Below are positions 15,723 through 24,548 of a DNA stretch of 52,522 bases, in pieces. This stretch comes from Paracoccaceae bacterium (GTDB lineage Bacteria; Pseudomonadota; Alphaproteobacteria; Rhodobacterales; Rhodobacteraceae), in NCBI GenBank assembly GCA_021648225.1, contig JAKITE010000006.1, positions 1 to 52,522 of the forward strand. The letters run 5' to 3'. A program made the position numbers and the translations under genes. Positions within the stretch are counted from its first letter, which is position 1. Each line of letters opens with the position of its first letter. The notes below the pieces were generated by a model, which saw nothing but the letters and a program-made list of their open reading frames with translations, made no database searches and had not been told where the DNA came from.

Positions 15723-16465
15723 GTTTTGTCCTTTATGCGGTAATGGTAATTGCCGGTTTTGATCATGCCAAGCTGTTGATAAAGCCCGCAAGCGGCAAGG
15801 TTGCTGCTGACAACCGCCAAGGCAAAGGTTTCCGCCCCGTGGTTCAGCGCCCATTTTGCAGCACCCGCCATCATTTGCAAGCCCAGCCCGTTGCGGCGCG
15901 CCTTTGGCAACACCTCCAGCGCGTGGATCATGGCGATGCCGTTATGAATTGCCACAAATCCAGCCCCCGAAGGCGCATCATCCAGGCGGCCAAGCAGATA
16001 GGTTTTAGGGGTTTTTACCCGTTGCATCACCTCAATACGGGCAGGACCAATATCGCCTTCTGCCCAAATCTCCTCCATCGCGGCAAGCGGGATAGGCGCG
16101 GCAATACAGTGCATTTTATCGCTGTCATGCGATGCCAATATTGCCGACGGCGCTGCAAACAGGGTTACAAAATCAAAACTGCGATAGCCTGTTTTGGCCA
16201 ATGTATCATCCAGCCTGCTGTCACTATCACGGATGATAAACAGCGGTGGCTGGTTTAAGCTTTGCATCTCGGTGGCAGCGGATTCGATGTCTGCCTCGGT
16301 GAAATCCGGCTGTTCCAAAGTGGCAGCCGATGCCCGTTTGCCGCCATTTTTTCCATCACGCAGCACAAAAGGCCCGCAGGAAAATTCCCGTGCGGCGGGC
16401 CAGGTTGCATTAACCACATGCATTAATTCTGCGGCAGTCGGGGCTTGCCAATTCATATCACGCAT
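15719..16465 (-). CDS. GNAT family N-acetyltransferase
   Basis: A 248-residue protein. The C-terminal half holds the acetyl-CoA-binding region ALEVLPKARRNGLGLQMMAGAAKWALNHG, a variant of the R/Q-x-x-G-x-G/A motif A, followed by LAVVSSNLAACGLYQQLGM. The N-terminal ~100 residues are a less conserved extension, so this may be a double-GNAT-fold protein with a decayed first half. The start overlaps the FAD oxidase end by 13 bases, and an alternative Met lies three residues in. The substrate is unknown; the operon context suggests an amine or amino-acid-like metabolite. Confidence 0.8.
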   Translation of the reverse strand: MRDMNWQAPTAAELMHVVNATWPAAREFSCGPFVLRDGKNGGKRASAATLEQPDFTEADIESAATEMQSLNQPPLFIIRDSDSRLDDTLAKTGYRSFDFVTLFAAPSAILASHDSDKMHCIAAPIPLAAMEEIWAEGDIGPARIEVMQRVKTPKTYLLGRLDDAPSGAGFVAIHNGIAMIHALEVLPKARRNGLGLQMMAGAAKWALNHGAETFALAVVSSNLAACGLYQQLGMIKTGNYHYRIKDKT

Positions 16466-17606
16466 TTCTCCTTAAACGGCGTTTGGCTTAGAATGCGTTC
16501 AAAGCCAAGCGGAGTGAGGTCAAGAGACTGGTATTTGCCATGGCAGATCAATTCGGCAATGCCCCGTCCCATGGCGGGGGCCTGTTGCAACCCATGGCCG
16601 GAAAATCCGTTGGCAAAAATAAAGTTGCTGATTTCTGGATGCGCACCGGTTACTGCATTTTGGTCCAGCGTATTATAGGCGTAATGGCCTGCCCAGAACC
16701 GCAAAACCTTGATGGCCTCAAAATTTTTGGACCGTGCGGCAAGGGCGGGCCAGATGATTTCTTCAAATTCCGCATGGTTCGGGTCAAAATCATTCGGGTC
16801 GGCGGGGCCGTCCGGTTCGGGGCTGCAACCGGTTAAAAAATGCTTGCCTTCGGGCCTTGTCCAAACCCCGTCGGGGTTGATCATCAGCGGGATATCCAGG
16901 GGCGGCGGTGTGGCGCAATCAAACAGAAAATTGGTGCGTTTGCGGGGTTCCACCGGCAGATCAATGCCCGCCATTGCCGCAATATTGGCAGCATTCGGGC
17001 CAGCGGCATTCACAAAAATACCACAGGATATTTCTGTGCCCGAGGCCAGCGTAACGCTTGAAACACGGCTGTTTTTAGGGTCAGGTCTGTCACCGCATCC
17101 ACAATCTGCGTGGCCCTGGCGTTTTGGCGAAACCCGCCAAGCAGGCCCATACTGTCAAACCAGCCCTCGTTGCGCGGGCCAAACGAGCCAAGCGTAAGGT
17201 CATCCACATTTAGATGTGGCCATTTCGTGGAAATTCCGGAGGGCGAAAGCAAGACGGTTTTGGCCTCGAATTTAATTTGCACAGCGTGGTTTTCATGCAA
17301 TATTTCTGCGCCAGCGGGGGTGTTGGCAAGATTTAGATACCCCTGCTCTTGTAAGTTAAGGTCAACGCCCCAACGTTCGGGCGCGGCCTTGATAAACCCG
17401 ACACCAAACTGGCTGATCTGCACGTTTAACGCTTGGGAAAATTGCAGCCGGATACCACTGCCCGACAGGGCGGTTGAAGAACGCGCAAAACTCGGGTCAC
17501 GCTCAACAACCATAATTGACCCGTCAAAACCCTGCTGCTCCAGAAACCACGCAATGGCGCTGCCGATCACAGCGCCACCGCATATGACGATGTCAGCTTT
17601 CATCAT
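16453..17606 (-). pseudogene. FAD-dependent amine/amino acid oxidase (DAO family), frameshifted
   Basis: Two frames together give a ~383-residue DAO-family flavoenzyme. The first starts at 17606 or 17603 (MMKADIVICGGAVIGSAIAWFLE, the Rossmann FAD motif). It is lost at a run of five A residues on the coding strand (17072-17076). The second frame picks up with SRVSSVTLASGTEISCGIFV, then NAAGPNAANIA, KRTNFLFD and the C-terminal FSGHGLQQAPAMGRGIAEL motif (FAD-contacting GHG). One extra A would restore the protein. It overlaps neighbours on both sides, so it lies within an operon. A homopolymer miscall is a real possibility. Likely substrates are secondary amines such as sarcosine or D-amino acids, unproven. 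Confidence 0.82.
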
Positions 17607-18405
17607 CGTTCGGGTGCGGATGGTTGGTAAACCAGCCGCCAACTACGCGCGCAACACGGGCGTTCGGGTCTTGGCGATCTGTGCTTTCCAGAATGCGGGC
17701 GGCGTGACTATCGGCGCTGTCTTTGGGGCGATATCCGATATGGGTGGCACGATCATTCGATACCGCGCGCTGGCTGTTATCTGAGGTGCCATACACCACC
17801 GAAAATGCCACCCGAGGCGTGGTCATCGCTGCCTCGGTCAGGCGCACACAATCGTCAAAGCTTAGCCAGCTCCACAACATGCGCCGATCTGCCGGTTCGG
17901 GGAAACAGGAACAAATCCGCAGATTTACCGATTCAATACCCCATTTATCCCAATAAAGACTGCCGAGGTCTTCGATAAAACATTTGGTCATGCCATAAAA
18001 TGTATCGGGGCGATGGCGGACCTCGGTATCGGGCACGCTGTCAACCTCGTGAAAGCCAACCGCGTGGATCGAGCTGGCATAGACCACCCGTTTGGCCCCG
18101 TAAAGCCGCGCGCCTTCATACATATAATAAGCCGCCGGAATGGTATCTGTCATGATCTCGTCAAAGCTTTGTTCACGCGGCACACCGGCAAAATGGATAA
18201 TGATATCAACGTCTTTGGTAATTTCCAGCGCAGCGTCTTTGTCGGACAGGTCCATGACGATCAGCTCTTCGCCCTCCAACGCCTCGCCCATATCTACGCG
18301 GTCAACAAGGCGCATATGGGTGGTTAGATGTTTCAGGCCGTGGCGCAATTTGGTGCCAAGCGAACCGGCAGCGCCGGTGATTAGAATACGGTTGAATTCG
18401 GGCAT
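17593..18405 (-). CDS. NAD-dependent epimerase/dehydratase, uronate dehydrogenase-like
   Basis: A 270-residue extended SDR. The N-terminal nucleotide motif is ILITGAAGSLGTKLRHGL, IIHFAGVP marks the fourth strand, and the catalytic Ser (YASSIHAVG) and YGMTK (Tyr-x3-Lys) are present. Overall length and the PDTFYGMTKCFIEDLGSLYWDKWGIESVNLRI block resemble uronate dehydrogenases, which oxidise galacturonate or glucuronate to the lactone. The substrate cannot be fixed from sequence. It lies 1 bp after the TPP enzyme gene and overlaps the FAD oxidase start by 14 bases. Confidence 0.82.
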   Translation of the reverse strand: MPEFNRILITGAAGSLGTKLRHGLKHLTTHMRLVDRVDMGEALEGEELIVMDLSDKDAALEITKDVDIIIHFAGVPREQSFDEIMTDTIPAAYYMYEGARLYGAKRVVYASSIHAVGFHEVDSVPDTEVRHRPDTFYGMTKCFIEDLGSLYWDKWGIESVNLRICSCFPEPADRRMLWSWLSFDDCVRLTEAAMTTPRVAFSVVYGTSDNSQRAVSNDRATHIGYRPKDSADSHAARILESTDRQDPNARVARVVGGWFTNHPHPNDDES

Positions 18406-18406
18406 G

Positions 18407-20044
18407 TTATCCTCGGATCTGTGACAGGGTTTGTTTAGGGGTCAGGTTTTCGGCCTCGACAATCAGCTCGATCAGCGCGCCAGTGGTGGAGGCCATGGCG
18501 CGTTTGAAGGCTGCTGCAAAATCAGCGGTATCCGTGATTTTTTCAGCGTGGAATCCGTATGCTTTGGCGATGCTGACAAAATCGGGGTTTTCAATATCGG
18601 TAAAGCTGATGCGGTTTGGATAATCGCGTTCCTGATGCATTCGGATGGTGCCATAGGTGCCGTTATTAACCAGTAAAATAACCGGCTGTGCGCCCGATTG
18701 CATGGCGCTGCCCAGTTCCTGCATATTCATCTGGAAATCGCCATCACCGGCAATGCAGATTACCGCGCGGTCAGGATGTTCGATTTTGGCGGCAATGGCA
18801 GCGGGCAGACCATAACCCATCGCGCCGGATTGCGGGCCTAACAATCGGGCTTCGGCACCAAATTCAAAGAATTTGTTGGGCCAGATGGCAAAATTTCCCG
18901 CGCCATTGGTCAGGATGGCATTTTCGGGCAGGGTGGCTTGTAAGTGCGCCACCACAGCCCCCATATCAACGCCGTTATCGCGGCTTGGCAATACCATCGA
19001 GGCCTCGTAACCCTGCCGCGCATTGCTGGCCCAATCTTGCCATTGGCCGCCCAGATCAAGCTGCGCCAGCACAGCTGCCATCTGGTTCGGGCCTGCATGG
19101 ATCGGCAGGTCTGGTTGGTAAATCTTGCCAAGCTCCGCGTCGCTTAAATGGCAATGAATCAGGGGTTTGCCTATATCCGGCACGCTAAATAATTCATAGC
19201 CATCGGTGGTGTTCTCACCAAAACGGATGTTAAAGGCAAAAACCAGATCAGCCTCAGCCAAGGCTTTTTTGATGGCTGGCGTTTTGCCCAGCCCCGCATC
19301 TCCGATATAACTGGGTGAATGATTGTCGAGCAAGTCCTGAAAGCGAAACGCACTGGCAACTGGTAAATGGTTTGATTCAACAAACTTTTGCAAATCAGCG
19401 CGGCCTTGGTCATTCCAGCCAGTGCCGCCGATCAAGACCATCGGGCGTTCGGCGCGGGAAAATAATTTTCGCAACTCATAAATGCTGTCAGGGCTGGGTG
19501 CCGGCTCAGGTATTTTGACTTTTTCACATGGCGTGGCCTCGGTCAGGCTGCGCAGCATGTCTTCGGGAAGGGCAATCACCACAGGGCCGGGGCGACCGGA
19601 TTTGGCGACGCTAAAGGCTCGCGCGATAATCTCAGGTATGCGATCTGCATCGTCGATTTCGGTAACCCATTTGGCCAATGGTCCGAAATATGCGCGATAA
19701 TCCACCTCCTGAAAGGCCTCGCGCCCGCGCATATCGGTGCCGACCTGCCCGATAAACAGGATCATCGGGTTTGATCCCTGCATGGCAGAATGCACCCCGA
19801 TGCTGGCATTGGTCGCCCCCGGACCTCGGGTTACAAAACAAATGCCCGGCTCACCGGTTAGCTGCCCATGGGCGCAGGCCATAAAGCTGGCGCCGCCCTC
19901 GTTCCGGTTGCCGATCAGACGGATTTTATTATGGTCATAAAGCGCGTCGAGCACTGCAAGGTAGCTTTCGCCGGGCACGCCGAATATGGTTGTTACGTCT
20001 TGACTGGCAAGACAGCGCACCAATAATTGCCCACCGGTTTGCAT
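18407..20044 (-). CDS. Thiamine pyrophosphate enzyme, acetolactate synthase-like
   Basis: About 545 residues. The N-terminal TPP-binding domain has TIFGVPGESYLAVLDAL and the catalytic Glu in NEGGASFMA. A central FAD/ADP-type domain carries PMVLIGGTGWND. The C-terminal pyrophosphate domain contains GDGDFQMNMQELGSAMQSG, ending in NN (GDG-x-NN metal motif). I use ATG 20044 because AGGAG sits at optimal spacing before it; ATG 20050 would leave one base. There is no acetolactate synthase small subunit nearby, so a catabolic decarboxylase or lyase role is as likely as branched-chain synthesis. First gene of the five-gene operon. Confidence 0.85.
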   Translation of the reverse strand: MQTGGQLLVRCLASQDVTTIFGVPGESYLAVLDALYDHNKIRLIGNRNEGGASFMACAHGQLTGEPGICFVTRGPGATNASIGVHSAMQGSNPMILFIGQVGTDMRGREAFQEVDYRAYFGPLAKWVTEIDDADRIPEIIARAFSVAKSGRPGPVVIALPEDMLRSLTEATPCEKVKIPEPAPSPDSIYELRKLFSRAERPMVLIGGTGWNDQGRADLQKFVESNHLPVASAFRFQDLLDNHSPSYIGDAGLGKTPAIKKALAEADLVFAFNIRFGENTTDGYELFSVPDIGKPLIHCHLSDAELGKIYQPDLPIHAGPNQMAAVLAQLDLGGQWQDWASNARQGYEASMVLPSRDNGVDMGAVVAHLQATLPENAILTNGAGNFAIWPNKFFEFGAEARLLGPQSGAMGYGLPAAIAAKIEHPDRAVICIAGDGDFQMNMQELGSAMQSGAQPVILLVNNGTYGTIRMHQERDYPNRISFTDIENPDFVSIAKAYGFHAEKITDTADFAAAFKRAMASTTGALIELIVEAENLTPKQTLSQIRG

Positions 20045-20121
20045 GTTCATTCTCCTGAAAACTTCGAGGTCAGGCAATCATAGAACGCGCGGCATGGAAA
20101 GCGAAATTACGCTTTAGCGGG

Positions 20122-20790
20122 TTATTTTGCATCGGGTATTTTTCCAACTGTCATATGGCGTTTTTTGCCATGGCCCTTAACGCGCGAAACTGCAAACCCT
20201 GCGGCGGCCAGTTTGCGGCGCACATGCCCAGCGGCGGTATAGGTGGCACAAGTGGCGGATTTTGCGGAATGCAGCCCGACCTGCCGCATCAATTCTGCGG
20301 ACCACATATCGGGGTTTTTATCGGGGCTGAACCCGTCCAGAAACCACGCATCGGCGCGGCCCTGCCAGCGGGGCAGGGTTTGGGTGGCATCACCAAGGAT
20401 CATGCGGAAATTCAGGGTTGGCAGATCAACGCTGTAATCCGGTTGCAAAGCTGCGAAAAGCCGTTGGGTATGATCGCCAAGTTCGGGCCATTTTGACAGG
20501 GCTTTGGCCATTTCGCCCACTGACATCGGATAGGCCTCGAAACTGGTGAAATTCAACGGCGTGGTCTGGCCGGATTTTTCCCATAATGCCCAGGCTGCCA
20601 TCAGGTTCAGCCCCGTGCCAAACCCGGTTTCGGCAATATGGAACCCGTCACAAAACCGTTCCGGCAGGCTGTTGCCTTTCAGAAAAACATGACGGGTTTC
20701 CGCCAAGCCATTTTGAGCCGAAAAATACGGATCATCAAACCGGGTTGAAACCGGCGCTCCGTCAATCCAGATGATATTGGTATTTTGCAC
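20122..20790 (-). CDS. mnmD: tRNA (5-methylaminomethyl-2-thiouridine) methyltransferase
   Basis: A 222-residue SAM-dependent methyltransferase that makes the last methylation of mnm5s2U34 in tRNA. DDPYFSAQNGLAETRHVFLKGN, the SAM motif HIAETGFGTGLNLMAAW and DAWFLDGFSPDKNPDMWS (catalytic Asp region) are hallmarks of the DUF752/MnmD family, which is fused to an FAD oxidase in enterobacterial MnmC. Here it is a stand-alone gene, and a divergent FAD oxidase gene lies 56 bp away, giving the two MnmC halves as separate genes. C-terminal ARRKLAAAGF-type residues complete the domain. Confidence 0.9.
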   Translation of the reverse strand: MQNTNIIWIDGAPVSTRFDDPYFSAQNGLAETRHVFLKGNSLPERFCDGFHIAETGFGTGLNLMAAWALWEKSGQTTPLNFTSFEAYPMSVGEMAKALSKWPELGDHTQRLFAALQPDYSVDLPTLNFRMILGDATQTLPRWQGRADAWFLDGFSPDKNPDMWSAELMRQVGLHSAKSATCATYTAAGHVRRKLAAAGFAVSRVKGHGKKRHMTVGKIPDAK

Positions 20791-20846
20791 CTGCTGCTTA
20801 TCCGTGGTTAAAGCAGGAACAGTGAGCCGCTAAAACAGGAAATGCA

Positions 20847-21944
20847 ATGCAGGAAAAACAAAATGTGGTAATTGTCGGCGCGGGTGCCTTTGGCCTAACT
20901 GCCGCATTGGCGCTGTTGCGGCGCGGGTTTGCGGTAACTGTGCTGGAGCAAAACCGTATCGGCACCGGTGCCAGTGGCGGTTTGGTGGGGGCGTTATCGC
21001 CTTATGTGCCCGAAGCGTGGAGCGTGCGAAAACAGTTTCAACTGGATGCATTGCTGGGCGCGGCGGCTTATTGGCACGGGGTCGAAACCCTGTCTGGGCA
21101 ATCTGTCGGTTATGGGCGCATTGGTCGGTTTATTGTGCTGCCCGACGCATACGAGGCTGAAAAAGCCGTCAGCCGGATTGAGGGCGCTAAGCGGCTTTGG
21201 CAAGGGGCGGCAACATGGAAAGTCTTGCCCAAAGCCGCAATGATTTCCCCCAAAGCGGCCCCGCACGGGGTGGTATTTGAAACTTTGTCGGGCCGCATTA
21301 ATCCGCGTGCGGCAACAAGCGCGCTTGCGGTGGCCATAAGAAACCTCGGCGGCGAGATTGTCGAGAATTGCACGGTGCAATCAGTGGTAACCGGCATGGT
21401 GCATTGTGTTGATCAGGCGTTCAAAACCGACCGTATCGTGCTGGCCGCAGGGGTTGAGGGTTTGCCCTTGTTGGCGCCATATCTGGGGCCAAAAGCCGTG
21501 CGCGGGGTTAAGGGGCAGGCGGCGATGTTGGCAGTAAGCCTGCCTGCAAACACCCCGCTGATTAATGGCCAAGGCATTTATATTATTCCGCATACAGCGG
21601 GCCATGTTGCGGTGGGTTCTACCAGCGAAAACAGTTGGGATAATCCGTATGAAACGGATGGTTTGCTGGATGAAGTTATCGCCAAGGCAACCGCGATTTG
21701 CCCGCAATTGCAAGGGGCTGAAATTGTTGAGCGCTGGGCAGGCTTGCGGCCCCGCGCGCCCAAACCGGAACCCATGTTGGGGCAGCTGGAAAAGGGTGTA
21801 TTTGTTGCCACTGGCGGATTGAAAACCGGCCTTGCGGTGGCCTATCGTATTGCCGATGCGCTGGCGGATATGGTTGCGGGAAAAACACCCGATATTCCGC
21901 TGGACTTTTCACCAAAACATCATTTCACCCGCAACAAAAAGTAA
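20847..21944 (+). CDS. FAD-dependent oxidoreductase, MnmC oxidase-like
   Basis: A 365-residue DAO-fold flavoenzyme. VVIVGAGAFGLTAALALLRRGFAVTVLEQ is the FAD dinucleotide motif, GASGGLVGALSPYVPE the next conserved stretch, and FVATGGLKTGLAVAYRIADAL the C-terminal FAD contact. Divergent pairing with mnmD suggests that it is MnmC(o), which removes the carboxymethyl group from cmnm5s2U34 before MnmD methylates it. The family alone would allow other amino-acid oxidases, so the specific role rests on context. Confidence 0.72.
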   Translation: MQEKQNVVIVGAGAFGLTAALALLRRGFAVTVLEQNRIGTGASGGLVGALSPYVPEAWSVRKQFQLDALLGAAAYWHGVETLSGQSVGYGRIGRFIVLPDAYEAEKAVSRIEGAKRLWQGAATWKVLPKAAMISPKAAPHGVVFETLSGRINPRAATSALAVAIRNLGGEIVENCTVQSVVTGMVHCVDQAFKTDRIVLAAGVEGLPLLAPYLGPKAVRGVKGQAAMLAVSLPANTPLINGQGIYIIPHTAGHVAVGSTSENSWDNPYETDGLLDEVIAKATAICPQLQGAEIVERWAGLRPRAPKPEPMLGQLEKGVFVATGGLKTGLAVAYRIADALADMVAGKTPDIPLDFSPKHHFTRNKK

Positions 21945-22007
21945 TTTTGGAAAATAATTGCCTGGCTATGGTCAGATGGGTATTGTGCGCAAAAAAGGGG
22001 AAATCCG

Positions 22008-22776
22008 ATGCGGGCCAGTGTTACCAAATTTATTTCTGACAGTCGTTTCAGCAATTTCATTCTGGCAGTGATCGTGCTGAATGCGATTGTTTTGGGGTTG
22101 CAGACCTCGAATAATCTGATGGCCAAAGCCGGCAACGTGCTGGATATAATCGACAATATTTGCCTTGGCATCTTTGTGGTTGAAATTCTGCTGAAATTCT
22201 TTGTGCATCAGCTGCGGTTTTTCAAATCTGGCTGGAATATATTTGATTTTATAATCGTTGGCATAGCGCTGGTTCCGGGCGCGCGGCCTTTCTGTGCTGC
22301 GTGCCATGCGGATATTGCGGGTGCTGCGGGTGGTTTCGGTTGTCCCTAGCCTACGCCGCGTGGTTGAGGGCTTTATCGTGGCGCTGCCCGGCATGGCCTC
22401 GGTTTTTGTGCTGATGGCGATTATTTTTTACATCGCTGGCGTGATGGCCACCAAGCTGTTTTCGGAAACTTTTCCGCAGTGGTTTGGCACTTTGGGTGAA
22501 AGCCTGTATTCGCTGTTCCAGATCATGACGCTTGAAAGCTGGTCGATGGGCATTGTGCGGCCGGTGATGGTCGAACACCCACAGGCCTGGGCGTTTTTTG
22601 TGCCCTTTATCATGATCACGACCTTTTCGGTTGTGAACCTTGTGGTGGGCCTGATCGTAACTTCGATGGAGGGCGCGGGAGACGAGGCCAAAGCCGCCGC
22701 CACTGACGGGTTTCGCGATGAAGTTATGGAAAAACTTGTGGCAATAGAGGCAAGTCTGAAAAAGCTGGATAAGTGA
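22008..22776 (+). pseudogene. Bacterial voltage-gated sodium channel (NaChBac/Nav type), frameshifted
   Basis: Two frames join to a ~255-residue six-segment channel. S1-S3 lie in the first frame (FSNFILAVIVLNAIVLGLQ; IIDNICLGIFVVEILLKFF; WNIFDFIIVGIALVPGA). Near 22281-22290 (GCGCGGCC) one base too many shifts the frame, just before S4. The second frame has S4 with regularly spaced arginines (VLRAMRILRVLRVVSVVPSLRR), S5, the pore filter TLESWSM (22528-22548) and S6 (FIMITTFSVVNLVVGLIVTSM), then a C-terminal helix. TLESW is the sodium-selective filter of bacterial Nav channels. If real, the frameshift removes the voltage sensor and pore; an assembly error is the alternative. Confidence 0.85.
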
Positions 22777-22788
22777 TATTACCAAAAA

Positions 22789-23550
22789 TCAGCCCTTGAG
22801 ACGGCGGAAAATTTCCGATGCGCCATACCCCGCAACCAGCGCCACCAACAGTGACAACAGCCCGTAAAGCAAGGCTTGTTCATGTGCCAGATTATAGATC
22901 CAGCGTTCAATACCGGTTTTTCGCACCGAGATCTGGACCGAGGTCTGGCCGATGATCTGTTGATCGCGGATCAGAAAAATCTTGGTGGTATAATCGCCTT
23001 CGATCAGGTTGGCGGGCAGTTCTATATCTGTGTCAAACAAGGTATCGGCACTGAAATTCACTGCGCCTTCGCGTTCGGAATATAACCCGTTGGCTACACG
23101 AATTCGGGCAATGGCCTCGTTAAAGCTTTCGGTTTCCGGGTCCAGATCCTGTTCGGGCAGACGCACTGCATATTCAAGCCCGATGGCGTGTTCGCGCTGC
23201 AATTCCTCGGGCAGGATATCATCCAGCGGCGCGGTGGTGGCCACCGTGAAAAAGCTGGGTGCGGCGTCAATATCAACGGAATCTGTGTTCACCCAAATGC
23301 CCAGTTTCTTTTCTTTGCGCCGCACGGTTACCTGTTGTAACGGGCCTTCGACCACGATGATCACATCCAGCGGGCTGGCATCAACCGGCAATTCGCCGGT
23401 GCGTTTGACCGCGCCAAATACCAGAATATCCGAGCCGGAAAAATTGGCGGTAATGGCGACATTGCTTTGGCTAAGGCCAACAATAACGGTTTCCTGAGCA
23501 GAGATTGCGCTGGCTGAAAATGCCAGTAAAAAGCTTAGAATTCGTAACAT
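22789..23550 (-). CDS. TIGR02186 family membrane-anchored protein
   Basis: A 253-residue protein with a signal peptide (residues 1-18, ending SAISAQ), a periplasmic beta-rich body and one C-terminal membrane segment (ALLYGLLSLLVALVAGYGASEIF). ETVIVGLSQSNVAITANFSGSDILVFGAVK and GIWVNTDSVDIDAAPSFFTVATTAPL are typical of the alphaproteobacterial family TIGR02186. Its function is unknown. It directly follows the TSUP transporter gene (1 bp gap), the usual pairing for this family, so it probably acts with that transporter on a sulfur compound. Confidence 0.88.
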   Translation of the reverse strand: MLRILSFLLAFSASAISAQETVIVGLSQSNVAITANFSGSDILVFGAVKRTGELPVDASPLDVIIVVEGPLQQVTVRRKEKKLGIWVNTDSVDIDAAPSFFTVATTAPLDDILPEELQREHAIGLEYAVRLPEQDLDPETESFNEAIARIRVANGLYSEREGAVNFSADTLFDTDIELPANLIEGDYTTKIFLIRDQQIIGQTSVQISVRKTGIERWIYNLAHEQALLYGLLSLLVALVAGYGASEIFRRLKG

Positions 23551-23551
23551 G

Positions 23552-24466
23552 CTAATGCCCCCCCACGCCGATAGAGAATAGTTCAGACGGCATAATCAGC
23601 AGATCCATCGCCAGTTTTCCACACATGCCCAGCACCAGAATAGCCAGCAAAATACGCAATTGCTCGGCCTTTAGCTTTACCCCGATACGCGCGCCGATTT
23701 GCGCGCCAACCACACCGCCAAGCAGCAACAGCAACGCCAGCACCGCATCAACGGTAAAATTCTGGGTGGCATGGGCCAAGGTGGTAAAGGCGGTGACAAA
23801 AATAATCTGGAATAATGAGGTGCCAACCACAACCTTGGTGGGCATGCCCAGCAGATAAATCATTGCCGGAACCATAATAAAGCCGCCGCCAACCCCCATA
23901 ATAGCGGCCAGAATTCCTACCAACAGCCCAACCAGAATTGGCGGAATGACAGAAATATAAAGATTCGAAGTGCGAAACCGCATCTTGAAAGGCAAGCCGT
24001 GGATCCAGGTATGTTTCTTTTTCTTGTAAACAGCGCCGGGCTTTTTGGATTTGCGAATCGCGTTCAGGCTTTCGATAAACATCAAGGAACCGATGATGCC
24101 CAGAAACACCACATAAGTCAGGGTAACCAGCAATTCGACCTGACCAATGGCTTTTAGATATTTGAAAACCTGCACACCGATGGCCGCGCCAACCAAACCA
24201 CCAACCAGCAATACCGATCCCATTTTAAAATCAACGGTTTTGCGGCGAAAATGGGCCAATACACCCGAAAAGCTTGAGGCCACAATCTGGTTGGCCTCGG
24301 TCGCAACCGCAACCGCAGGCGGAATACCGATCATAAACAAAAGCGGCGTCATCAAAAACCCGCCGCCAACGCCAAACATGCCGGAAAGGATGCCGACGCC
24401 GCCACCTAAACCCAGCAATAGGAAAATGTTTACCGAGACCTCGGCAATCGGAAGATATATCTGCAT
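23552..24466 (-). CDS. Sulfite exporter TauE/SafE (TSUP) family transporter
   Basis: A 304-residue inner-membrane protein with two repeats of the TSUP fold. GGGVGILSGMFGVGGGFLMTPLLFMIGIPPAVAVATE and ILAAIMGVGGGFIMVPAMIYLLGMPTKVVVGTSLFQ are the paired GxGGG motifs. A charged loop (KSKKPGAVYKKKKHTW) joins the halves. A ribosome-binding site AAGGTG precedes the ATG. Family members export sulfite, thiosulfate or sulfoacetate; the exact substrate is open. The TIGR02186 gene follows in the same operon. Confidence 0.88.
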   Translation of the reverse strand: MQIYLPIAEVSVNIFLLLGLGGGVGILSGMFGVGGGFLMTPLLFMIGIPPAVAVATEANQIVASSFSGVLAHFRRKTVDFKMGSVLLVGGLVGAAIGVQVFKYLKAIGQVELLVTLTYVVFLGIIGSLMFIESLNAIRKSKKPGAVYKKKKHTWIHGLPFKMRFRTSNLYISVIPPILVGLLVGILAAIMGVGGGFIMVPAMIYLLGMPTKVVVGTSLFQIIFVTAFTTLAHATQNFTVDAVLALLLLLGGVVGAQIGARIGVKLKAEQLRILLAILVLGMCGKLAMDLLIMPSELFSIGVGGH

Positions 24467-24548
24467 GATGTCACCTTAATGCGGTGATTTCATTTACAAC
24501 ACAATTCTTGAATATATCAATCCAAAAACTGCGACATATTGGAGCTAT

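Noticed and set aside
17066..17082. Programmed -1 frameshift in the FAD oxidase gene
   Set aside because: The A run is preceded by CCT and does not form a canonical X-XXY-YYZ slippery heptamer in frame, and related oxidases are not known to use frameshifting.
24508..24520. TTGA-N5-TCAA inverted repeat upstream of the TSUP gene
   Set aside because: Arms of 4 bp are too short to exceed chance, and it does not match the ATTC-N8-GAAT sulfide-regulator site.
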